Source: Rhodospirillales bacterium (lineage in GTDB: Bacteria; Pseudomonadota; Alphaproteobacteria; Rhodospirillales; JASLLZ01). Taken from it: a stretch of DNA of 64,000 nt. Within the stretch, counting starts at the first letter, position 1, and every line of letters starts with the position of its first letter. Of this stretch, positions 27,995 to 35,615 are shown piece after piece. The DNA lies in contig JASLLZ010000009.1 in the NCBI GenBank assembly GCA_030746775.1, forward strand, positions 1 to 64,000, written 5' to 3'. The position numbers and the translations under genes were made by a program. Below the pieces are notes generated by a model. It saw only the letters and a program-made list of their open reading frames with translations. It did no database searches and had not been told where the DNA came from.

Positions 27995-30066
27995 TGCGCC
28001 GCATTCCCGGATATGTCGCCAGTCTGGCGGTGGCGTTATTGCTGTTCGTCTTCATCGCCTATCCCATTGGCTCCGTTCTGGTCGAAAGCTTCTCCGTCGA
28101 AGGACCGATGAGCGTCTTCGAACTGCGCGCATTGACGCAAGACGCCCTCGAAAAGTTGGAGCCGGCGACCCGTGAGAAGACGGTCGGGCGGTGGTTGAAA
28201 CGGGCCAAGCCGCGCCCGCGCATGGCGGCCGAGGCGGCCGCTCTCGAGCTGATCGGCGAGACCGTGACCTGGGACCGCAAGGCGCCCTTCGACGAACAAA
28301 TCGCGGCGGCAAAAACGGCGATTGGCGGGCTCACGGCCGAAAAGCGGGTCGCCTTCGAGGCCCAGTATCCGATTGCCTACGTGATGCTGCACAAGCGCAT
28401 CCCGCTGGCCTTCAAGATCAAGGACCGATTGTCGGCGGACCAATTCGAAAGCCTGCGCACGGGGGCCCATGCGGGTTACGGGATCAAGCACTACCTGGAC
28501 GTGGTCGTCGAGGACCGCCTGATCAACGCCTTCAAGAACAGCCTAATTCTTGCCTTTACCTCGTGCCTCGCGACCACCATCCTGGCCTTTATCCTGGCCT
28601 ACGGGGTTAACCGGGGGGGCGTTCGGTGGCCCAACTTCGTGCGCTATGCGACCTTGGTGCCGTTGGTCTCGCCGCCGGTCCTGATCGCCACCGCGGCCAT
28701 CCTTCTGTTCGGCCGCAACGGTGCATTTACAAACGGCATCCTCGACAAGCAACTGCACTGGATCGACGCCGACGTGACCAATCTTTACGGTTTTAGCGGT
28801 GTCGTTTTGGCCCAGATCCTGAGCTTTCTTCCGCCGGCCTTCATCATCATGGACAACGTGCTCTCCAAACACGACGGACGGGTCGAGGAGGCGGCGGCAA
28901 GCCAAGGTGCGTCACCGGGGCAGGTGTTTACCCGGGTCACGCTTCCCCTTGCCCAGCCCGGCATCATCAAGACCGTGATCCTCAGCTTCATCCTGTCGAT
29001 GACCGATTTCGGCAACCCTTTGGTCATCGGCCGCGACATTCCCGTCCTTGCCGGCGTTCTCTACGACGAAATCATCGGCTTTCAGAACACCGAGCTGTCG
29101 GCGGCACTGGCCATGTGGATGATTGTCCCGGCGTTGTCGATCTACTTCCTCTTGGAGGGCATCGGCCGGCGCAAGCGCTTTCACACGGGCAGCGCCACCG
29201 GCGGGCCGCCCGAACTGCCGGTGCCGGCCCCGGCGCGCGCCCTGATCTCCACGGTGGCCGGGGCCAACATCGGGCTGATTGTCATACTTTACGGCACCAT
29301 CGTTGCCGGATCGTTCGTCAGGATATGGGGCATCGACAACACCTTCACCACGGCCTGGTATACCGCCGACGAGGTGTCCGCGGCCTTCACGTCCGAGTGG
29401 GTCGGCGTCGAAGTGGTATGGAAAAGCATGGTGGTGGCGTTCATCGGCGGGCCCATCGGCGGATTTCTGGCAATGGTCGTCGCCTATCTGGTCGAGCGGG
29501 TGCGCCCGGCGGGCGCCAATCTGATAAGCTTTGTCGCGCTGCTGCCCGCCATCCTGCCCGGCGTCATCTTCGGCATCGGCTACATCGTCGCCTTCAACCT
29601 GCCTTTCGGGCAAAAGGAGTTGGCCCTGACCGGCACCCAGTCCATCCTCGTCCTCAATTTGATGTTCGGCCATATCTATGTCGGCGTGCTGGTCGGCCGC
29701 GCCGTGCTGCAACGGCTTGACGCTTCGGTCGACGAGGCGGCCGAGATTCTCGGCGCCACCCTGGCCCAGCGCTTCACCCGCGTGGTGTTGCCGATGATGC
29801 GGCACGCGGCGCTCCTCGGCATGCTCTATGTGTTCGTCGAAACCATGACCAGTCTCTCGGCCATCGTTTTCCTGGTCAGCCCCGGCAACGAGCTCGCCGC
29901 CGTGGCCATCTTCGATACGGCGTCGAAGAACCACTACGGTGTCGCCTGCGCCATGAGCGTTACCATGCTGCTCATCGTCTTCGCCGTCATGGGGAGCATG
30001 TGGTGGATGGAGCACCACGGGCCGGCCTGGGCGCGCTTTGGCGCCAAAGCGGCGGGCCGCGCCTGA
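27994..30066 (+). CDS. fused two-domain ABC transporter permease
   Basis: A 690-residue permease with two membrane halves in one chain, as in iron and AEP importers. The start is GTG 27994, overlapping the ATPase stop; the track ORF is extended. A first helix (YVASLAVALLLFVFIAYPIG) is followed by about 120 charged, non-membrane residues and then the first permease core. Each half has an EAA loop that contacts the ATPase: EEAAASQGASPGQVFTRVTL and DEAAEILGATLAQRFTRVVL. The TIM-barrel genes follow 24 bases later. The long soluble loop after helix 1 is unusual and might contact the binding protein. Confidence 0.9.
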   Translation: MRRIPGYVASLAVALLLFVFIAYPIGSVLVESFSVEGPMSVFELRALTQDALEKLEPATREKTVGRWLKRAKPRPRMAAEAAALELIGETVTWDRKAPFDEQIAAAKTAIGGLTAEKRVAFEAQYPIAYVMLHKRIPLAFKIKDRLSADQFESLRTGAHAGYGIKHYLDVVVEDRLINAFKNSLILAFTSCLATTILAFILAYGVNRGGVRWPNFVRYATLVPLVSPPVLIATAAILLFGRNGAFTNGILDKQLHWIDADVTNLYGFSGVVLAQILSFLPPAFIIMDNVLSKHDGRVEEAAASQGASPGQVFTRVTLPLAQPGIIKTVILSFILSMTDFGNPLVIGRDIPVLAGVLYDEIIGFQNTELSAALAMWMIVPALSIYFLLEGIGRRKRFHTGSATGGPPELPVPAPARALISTVAGANIGLIVILYGTIVAGSFVRIWGIDNTFTTAWYTADEVSAAFTSEWVGVEVVWKSMVVAFIGGPIGGFLAMVVAYLVERVRPAGANLISFVALLPAILPGVIFGIGYIVAFNLPFGQKELALTGTQSILVLNLMFGHIYVGVLVGRAVLQRLDASVDEAAEILGATLAQRFTRVVLPMMRHAALLGMLYVFVETMTSLSAIVFLVSPGNELAAVAIFDTASKNHYGVACAMSVTMLLIVFAVMGSMWWMEHHGPAWARFGAKAAGRA

Positions 30067-30090
30067 CAAATCCAATCGATGGAGAACAAG

Positions 30091-30954
30091 ATGACCAAAC
30101 CACGGGTTTTCACCTGTACCTGGACCGTGCTTTCGGTAATGGACGAAATTGAGGCGGCGCGCTTTACCGCCCGCGAGGGGTTCGCGGGAATGGAAATTCA
30201 ATGCAACCCCCTCGGCCTGTGGCCGACCACGGCGTCGCGCTCCACCATCGACGAACTGATCGCCATCGGCGACGGCGAGGGAATCGAATACACGTTCTAT
30301 CCCTCGGGCCTTCTTAATCCGGCGACCGAGTTGCCCGAGGAACGGGCGCGCAACCGCGAGTTCCTCAAGCGCTCTGTCGATCTGGCGCAACGCCTGGACA
30401 GCCCCATGCTTTGCATTCATCCCGGCGTGGCGGAGGAACTGTTCAGCCTTGAGCGCAAGGGCGTGCCCTTCGAAAGCGACCGCTTCGACCGCCGGCGCCT
30501 GTTGGCCGACGCGCGAAGGCGCGCCGTCGAGGCGATCGCCGAATGGGCCGAGGCGGCGGCCCAGGCCGACCTCATCATCCCGGTGGAGAACGAAGGCCAC
30601 GTCCATCACACGGTGGCCCCGACCGCGGCTCTGGTGCGCCAAATGGTGGAGGCAACCGGGCGCGACAACGTCAAGGTCAACCTGGACACCGGCCACTCGT
30701 TTATCAATCAGGGCCTGGAGGAAGAATTCACCGTGCTTCGCGACCACATCGTCCACGTCCACCTCAACGACGGACGCAAGATGGGGGTCAGCGAACACCT
30801 GTCCCTGGGTACCGGCTTGGCCGACTTTTCGCCGATGGCCGAATTCATGAACACCTTCGGCGGCGCCCTGGTGCTGGAAATCTACGCCCCCGATCGCCCG
30901 ATCGAGGCAACGCTCGAAAGCCGCGACTTCATTCTCGGCGTGGCGGGAAAATAG
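30091..30954 (+). CDS. sugar phosphate isomerase/epimerase-like TIM-barrel protein (A)
   Basis: A 287-residue xylose-isomerase-like TIM-barrel protein. ATG 30091 is preferred over ATG 30079 because GGAG sits 7 bases before it. Likely metal-site residues lie in IIPVENEGHVHH, KVNLDTGHSF, HIVHVHLNDGR and LEIYAPDR, the usual Glu/Asp/His positions of the family. It could isomerise or epimerise a polyol, inositol or keto-sugar-like compound. It is followed 21 bases later by a close paralogue, and both lie directly behind the ABC importer, so the substrate is presumably the imported compound. Confidence 0.85.
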   Translation: MTKPRVFTCTWTVLSVMDEIEAARFTAREGFAGMEIQCNPLGLWPTTASRSTIDELIAIGDGEGIEYTFYPSGLLNPATELPEERARNREFLKRSVDLAQRLDSPMLCIHPGVAEELFSLERKGVPFESDRFDRRRLLADARRRAVEAIAEWAEAAAQADLIIPVENEGHVHHTVAPTAALVRQMVEATGRDNVKVNLDTGHSFINQGLEEEFTVLRDHIVHVHLNDGRKMGVSEHLSLGTGLADFSPMAEFMNTFGGALVLEIYAPDRPIEATLESRDFILGVAGK

Positions 30955-30975
30955 GAGGCGGGGCGGGCACGGACC

Positions 30976-31842
30976 ATGAGCGGACCGCGTATCTTCACCT
31001 GCAACTGGACCTTGTTTCCGATCATGGACACGGTGGCGGCGGCGCGCCTTAGCGCCCGCGAGGGGTTCGCCGGGATCGAGCTGGAGTGCGACCCCCTCGG
31101 CTTGTGGCCGACCACCGTGGCGGCGGCGACGGTCGCCGAACTGGCCGCCATCGGCCGGGCGGAGGGACTTGCCTATACCGTGCATGCGCCGGACGACCTC
31201 AACCCGGCCACCGCGCTGCCCGACCAACGGACGCGCGACGACGAAATCTTCAAGCGCCTGGTCGACCTGGCCCGGCGTCTCGAAAGCCCGGTCGTCGGCA
31301 TTCACCCCGGTGTCGTCGAGGGGCTGTTCGGTCTCGAGCGCAAGGGCGTACCGTTCGCCACCGAGCGCTTCGACCGCGACCGCTTGGCACGCGACGCCCG
31401 TAAGCGCGCCGTCGAGACCTATGTCCGCTGGGCCGATCTGACGGTCGAGGCGGGGCTATTCCTGACCATAGAGAACGAGGTCCACGTACATCACAGCGCC
31501 GCCCCCACGGCGGAGATCCTGGCCGATCTGATCGAGGCGACGGGGCGCGACGACATCAAGGTCAATCTGGATACCGGCCACGCCTTCATCGGCGCCGGCT
31601 TGGCCGAAGAGTTTGCGGTACTGCGTGATCGCATCGTCCATATTCACCTCAACGACGGCCGCACGCCGGGGGTCAGCGAACACCTGCCTTTGGGCGCCGG
31701 AGTGGCGGACTTCGCGCCGCTGACTTCCTTTATGAACGACTTCGAAGGCGCGCTCGTGCTCGAAATCTACGCCCCGGACCGGCCGGTCGAGGCAACCCTG
31801 GAAAGCCGTGACCATTTGAAGGGCATCCTGGCCGCCGCTTGA
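30976..31842 (+). CDS. sugar phosphate isomerase/epimerase-like TIM-barrel protein (B)
   Basis: A 288-residue paralogue of the preceding protein, with the same layout and more than half of the residues identical by eye: IFTCNWTLFPIMD, REGFAGIELECDPLGLWPTT, HPGVVEGLFGLERKGVP, ENEVHVHHSAAPTAE, KVNLDTGHAFIG and HIHLNDGRTPGVSEHLPLG. The metal-binding Glu, Asp and His positions are kept, so both copies should be active. They could catalyse successive or stereochemically different steps, or form a heterodimer. It is followed by the DeoR-type regulator. Confidence 0.85.
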   Translation: MSGPRIFTCNWTLFPIMDTVAAARLSAREGFAGIELECDPLGLWPTTVAAATVAELAAIGRAEGLAYTVHAPDDLNPATALPDQRTRDDEIFKRLVDLARRLESPVVGIHPGVVEGLFGLERKGVPFATERFDRDRLARDARKRAVETYVRWADLTVEAGLFLTIENEVHVHHSAAPTAEILADLIEATGRDDIKVNLDTGHAFIGAGLAEEFAVLRDRIVHIHLNDGRTPGVSEHLPLGAGVADFAPLTSFMNDFEGALVLEIYAPDRPVEATLESRDHLKGILAAA

Positions 31843-31895
31843 CGCTTGGCCTAGCTTTTGGGCACAGTCACGGCGACGCGAATGAGGGAAGCCCC

Positions 31896-32657
31896 ATGCT
31901 GGCCGAACAGCGGCGCAATGTAATTCTGGAGATTGTGGCGGAGCGGGGTTCGGTGTCGGTGAACGAGCTTTTTCGCCGCCTTGCCGTGTCCCATGAAACC
32001 ATCCGCCGCGACATCACGCGACTGGCCCGCGAGAACCGGCTGCGCAAGACCCATGGCGGGGCGCTGTCGCTGGATTCGGTGGAACCCGCCTTCACCGAGC
32101 GCATGGGAGTCAATATCGAGGGCAAGCGGGCCATCGGGCGGCTGGCCGCCGGCCTGGTCCCCGACGGCGCCTCGGTGATCATCGATTCGGGCACTTCGAC
32201 CCTGTGCCTGGCCGAGGCCCTGAAGTCCCACCGCCGCCTGACGGTTTATACCAACGATATTCACGTTGCCGGACGTCTGGCGGGGCGCAACGACAACCGG
32301 GTGTTGCTCCTCGGCGGCGAAATCCAGGGCACCGAGGGGGCGACCATGGGCCGCGACACCACGGCCATGCTGGACAACTATTTTACCGACTTTTCCTTCA
32401 TCGGCGTCGGCGCGCTGACGGCGCGGCCGTCGTTGATGGACTATTCCCGCGAGGCGGCCGAATTGCGCGCCCGTATGATTATCTCGGCGCGCCAGGGTGT
32501 TCTTCTGGCCGAGCACACCAAATTCAATCGCACGGCCCCGGTGCGCGTCGCCAACCTGGAAAAGGTCAGTCACTTGGTGGTCGACCGCAAACCGAAGGGC
32601 GCTCTGGCAAAGGTCCTTCGTGCCCTGGCCGCCGAGCTATTGGTGGCCGACGACTAA
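31896..32657 (+). CDS. DeoR/GlpR-family transcriptional regulator
   Basis: A 253-residue regulator starting at ATG 31896 (MLAEQRRNVILEIVAERGSV), with GAGGGAA upstream. The N-terminal helix-turn-helix is SVNELFRRLAVSHETIRRDITRL, followed by the family hallmark LRKTHGGAL. The C-terminal sugar-phosphate sensing domain shows DSGTSTLCLAEAL, LLGGEI and FIGVGAL. These proteins usually repress catabolic operons until a phosphorylated sugar or polyol appears. As last gene of the importer operon it is the obvious candidate to control the divergent region at 25502-25862. Confidence 0.9.
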   Translation: MLAEQRRNVILEIVAERGSVSVNELFRRLAVSHETIRRDITRLARENRLRKTHGGALSLDSVEPAFTERMGVNIEGKRAIGRLAAGLVPDGASVIIDSGTSTLCLAEALKSHRRLTVYTNDIHVAGRLAGRNDNRVLLLGGEIQGTEGATMGRDTTAMLDNYFTDFSFIGVGALTARPSLMDYSREAAELRARMIISARQGVLLAEHTKFNRTAPVRVANLEKVSHLVVDRKPKGALAKVLRALAAELLVADD

Positions 32658-32661
32658 CGCC

Positions 32662-33372
32662 TCAACCGGCGGCGATAATCTGGCCGTTGCGTGTCTCGCC
32701 GGGCGTTGCCAGGTCGACGAAAACCCCGGCGATGTCTTCGGGCGGCCTCAGAGTCATCGGGTCCTCGCCGGGAAAGGCTTCGGCGCGCATGGCGCTGCGG
32801 ATGACGCCGGGGTCGACCAGATTGACGCGAATGGGTGTCTTCGCCACCTCGGCGGCATAGATCTTGATCATGGTTTCCAGTGCCGACTTGGTCGTCGCGT
32901 AGGTCCCCCAATAGGGCTTGGTGCCGCGCGCCGCGCCCGAGGTGACGAAAAGGGCGCGCCCGGCATCGGACTGGCGCAGCAAGGGATCGAAACTGCGAAT
33001 CAGGCGCCAATTGGCGGTAAGGTTCAGCGCCACGGTCTGTTCCCAAAGCGCCGGATCGGTATGGCCGAGCGGACCCAGTATGCCCAGCATGGCGGCGTTG
33101 CCGACCAAGACGTCAAGGCGCCCAAAGCGTTGGAAGACGGCGGCTCCCATCTCGTCTATCTTGGCATAATCGGTGAGGTCGGCGGGAACCAGGGTGGCGT
33201 GGCCGCCGATTTTCTGGATCTCGTCGTCGAGCTCCTCCAGCGCGCCCTGGGTGCGGGCAATCAAGATCAGGTGCGCGCCTTCTTCGGCGAAGCGCTTCGC
33301 CACGGCGCGTCCGATGCCCCGCGAGGCCCCGGTGACAAGCGCCACGCGCCCTTCCAATCTGCCGCCGGTCAT
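32662..33372 (-). CDS. short-chain dehydrogenase/reductase (YciK-like)
   Basis: A 236-residue classical SDR. The nucleotide motif is TGASRGIGRAVAKRF, the structural motif is NAA, and the catalytic Ser-Tyr-Lys are in FVTSGAARG and YATTK. NADP is plausible from the Arg after the glycine motif. The substrate is unknown. The start is ATG 33372. It lies downstream of purF, separated by the dispersed repeat, in a place where I recall an SDR gene in related genomes. It converges on the DeoR gene with 4 bases between stops. Confidence 0.88.
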   Translation of the reverse strand: MTGGRLEGRVALVTGASRGIGRAVAKRFAEEGAHLILIARTQGALEELDDEIQKIGGHATLVPADLTDYAKIDEMGAAVFQRFGRLDVLVGNAAMLGILGPLGHTDPALWEQTVALNLTANWRLIRSFDPLLRQSDAGRALFVTSGAARGTKPYWGTYATTKSALETMIKIYAAEVAKTPIRVNLVDPGVIRSAMRAEAFPGEDPMTLRPPEDIAGVFVDLATPGETRNGQIIAAG

Positions 33373-33374
33373 GG

Positions 33375-33482
33375 CTAGAGCATTTTCCGTTCACATGCGT
33401 TCACCGAAAATTCTCTACCTCCTTGTTTTAACCGCAAATACGTCGTCGCAGATGTAACCATCTGCTCGGGATTTGCTCTAGC
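33375..33482 (-). repeat. dispersed 108-bp repeat, copy 2 (inverted)
   Basis: The reverse complement of this segment matches 18508-18615 over 108 bases without gaps. The terminal inverted repeats are better here (GCTAGAGC / GCTCTAGC). The internal hairpin reads GCAGATG-GTTA-CATCTGC: compared with copy 1, a G-C pair has become A-T by changes on both sides. The purF stop codon TAG (33480-33478) lies inside one end; the SDR start codon lies just outside the other. Confidence 0.85.
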
Positions 33483-34932
33483 CTTGATCGGCGAGCAGCG
33501 AGAGCTGCAAATGCTGGGGCCCGCCTTCGCGATCCGTCAGGGGGACCGGATACTGGCCGGTGAAACAGGCGTCGCAGAACTGCGGCACCTCGGAGTCCCG
33601 GGGAGTCCCGCCGACGGCGCGGTAGAGACCATCGATGGAAATGAAGGCCAGGGAATCGACGCCGATGTGCCGCGCCATGGCCTCGACGTCGTAGTCGGTC
33701 GCCAGGAGCTCCTTGCTCTCCGGCGTGTCGATGCCATAGAAGCACGAATGCGCCGTCGGCGGGCTGGAAATGCGCAAGTGAACTTCCTTGGCGCCGGCGC
33801 CGCGGACCATTTCGACGATCTTCAACGAGGTGGTGCCGCGGACGATGGAATCATCGACCAAAACAACCCGCTTGTCCTTGAACTTGGCCGCGTTGGCATT
33901 GTGTTTGAGCTTGACGCCGAGGTGGCGGATCTGGTCCGAGGGCTCGATGAAGGTGCGCCCCACGTAATGATTGCGGATGATGCCAAGTTCGAACGGCAGC
34001 CGCGCTTCCTCGGCGAAGCCGAGCCCGGCGGGAACCCCGGAATCGGGAACCGGCACCACCATGTCCACGGGCACCGGGCTCTCGCGCGCCAGTTCGGCGC
34101 CGATGCGCTTGCGCACGTCATAGACGTTTTTTCCGTCAACCGTGCTGTCGGGGCGCGAAAAATAGATGTACTCGAAGATGCAAAATCGCGCCGGTTCATG
34201 GATGAAGGGCTTGATCGAGTGAAGGCCGTCCGCGTCGATGACGACGACCTCGCCCGGTTCGACGTCGCGCACGAACTCGGCGCCGATGATATCGAGGGCG
34301 CAGGTTTCGGAGGCCAGGATGAAGGCGTCGCCCAGCCGACCCAGAATCAGGGGCCGGATGCCAAGCGGATCGCGAACACCGATCAGGGCCTCCTTGGTCA
34401 GGGCGACCACGGCATAGGCGCCTTCGATCTGTTTCAAGGCATCGATCATGCGGTCGACCACGGTGGAATAGAGGCTGGTGGCGATGAGGTGAATAATGAC
34501 CTCGGTATCCATGGTCGACTGAAAGATGCAGCCCCGCTTGACGAGAGTCTTGCGCAAGCCGATGGCGTTGGTCAGATTGCCGTTATGGGCGATCGCCAGG
34601 CCGCCGAAATCGAACTCGGCGAACAAGGGCTGGACGTTACGCAAGATGGTACCGCCGGCCGTTGAATAGCGGTTGTGGCCGATAGCCAGGGCGCCGGGCA
34701 ACCAACCGATGACCTGCTCGGAGCCGAAGCTGTCGCCGACCAGGCCGAGCGCCCGGTGATGATGAAATTGTTCGCCGTCGAAGGAGACGATGCCCGCTGC
34801 TTCCTGGCCCCGGTGTTGCAGGGCGTGCAGGCCGAGCGCGGTATGGGCGGCGGCGTCGGGGAGCCCGTGGATGCCGAAAACACCGCATTCCTCGTGGAAA
34901 TGGTCGTCGTCGCTAAGATGGATCGTCTTCAT
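33478..34932 (-). CDS. purF: amidophosphoribosyltransferase
   Basis: The first committed enzyme of purine synthesis, PRPP + glutamine to phosphoribosylamine; 484 residues. I start at ATG 34932 (MKTIHLSDDDHFHEE-CGVFG), which has GAGGA 6 bases upstream, rather than at 34947. The N-terminal nucleophile is Cys16, so a 15-residue propeptide must be removed, as in B. subtilis-type enzymes. The PRPP loop is VVLVDDSIVRGTTS. It is downstream of cvpA, as in many proteobacteria. Its last codon lies at the edge of the dispersed repeat. Confidence 0.97.
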   Translation of the reverse strand: MKTIHLSDDDHFHEECGVFGIHGLPDAAAHTALGLHALQHRGQEAAGIVSFDGEQFHHHRALGLVGDSFGSEQVIGWLPGALAIGHNRYSTAGGTILRNVQPLFAEFDFGGLAIAHNGNLTNAIGLRKTLVKRGCIFQSTMDTEVIIHLIATSLYSTVVDRMIDALKQIEGAYAVVALTKEALIGVRDPLGIRPLILGRLGDAFILASETCALDIIGAEFVRDVEPGEVVVIDADGLHSIKPFIHEPARFCIFEYIYFSRPDSTVDGKNVYDVRKRIGAELARESPVPVDMVVPVPDSGVPAGLGFAEEARLPFELGIIRNHYVGRTFIEPSDQIRHLGVKLKHNANAAKFKDKRVVLVDDSIVRGTTSLKIVEMVRGAGAKEVHLRISSPPTAHSCFYGIDTPESKELLATDYDVEAMARHIGVDSLAFISIDGLYRAVGGTPRDSEVPQFCDACFTGQYPVPLTDREGGPQHLQLSLLADQG

Positions 34933-34943
34933 GGGCTTCCTCG

Positions 34944-35615
34944 TCACCGTTTGTTCTGAATCAGACGCTCCATATCCGTGCGCTCCTTACGGTCGTATCC
35001 GGGTGTGCCCTCGGTCTCGCCGCTTTTCGGATTCGGCGTAAGCATGTCGCGGAGAATCTTCTCCGGGTCAAGCGCTTTCAGCGCTTTGTCTTCCGCGTCC
35101 TTGGCGGTTTCGGCGCCGGCCTCGGCGATGTCCTCTGGCACCAGGGCCTCCAGAAGGTCCGCTCCGGCCTCGACCAGCGGCATAACGCGGGCCGTGCGCA
35201 GCCATTCGGGCTGCTCCTTGGGCGGCGCCATCCATTCGACGGCGATATAGGCCAGGCAGACCAGGACGGCGCCGCGCAGCACGCCGAACAAAAAGCCGAG
35301 CGAGCGGTCCAGCACGTTGAGGGCGCTTTCCTGGACCCGTCTGGCGATGAAACCGGTGATAAAAGCAAAGATGGCGAGACTGGCGATAAAGAGGACGACG
35401 CCGGACACGAAGTCGGCGGCAATTTCCATGGTAATTAGTTCGCGCATGTAAGGCTTAAGATAAGGATAGCCGTGGATGGTGCCGAAGATGGCGCCGATCC
35501 AGCTTGCCACCGCCAGGACCTCGTGGACGAAGCCCCGTCCCCAGGCGATGAGCGCCGAGATCAAAAGCACCACGCCGACGGCGATATCGACGCCGTTGAT
35601 CCCCATCTCATCCAT
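34944..35615 (-). CDS. cvpA: CvpA family membrane protein
   Basis: A 223-residue inner-membrane protein with four N-terminal helices (VDIAVGVVLLISALIAWGRGF; VLAVASWIGAIFG; FVSGVVLFIASLAIFAFITGF; GFLFGVLRGAVLVCLAYIAV), followed by a charged cytoplasmic tail of about 80 residues. CvpA was first linked to colicin V production and lies beside purF in many genomes; its molecular role is unclear. ATG 35615, overlapping the radA stop by 8 bases, and ATG 35606 are both possible starts. The track start at 35672 lies inside radA. Confidence 0.88.
   Translation of the reverse strand: MDEMGINGVDIAVGVVLLISALIAWGRGFVHEVLAVASWIGAIFGTIHGYPYLKPYMRELITMEIAADFVSGVVLFIASLAIFAFITGFIARRVQESALNVLDRSLGFLFGVLRGAVLVCLAYIAVEWMAPPKEQPEWLRTARVMPLVEAGADLLEALVPEDIAEAGAETAKDAEDKALKALDPEKILRDMLTPNPKSGETEGTPGYDRKERTDMERLIQNKR

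Noticed and set aside
28912-31305. 797-codon ORF on the minus strand
   Set aside because: It runs antisense to the permease and both TIM-barrel genes, which have clear family motifs. Its protein is low-complexity and rich in Gly, Arg, Asp and Val, as expected from a shadow frame in GC-rich DNA.
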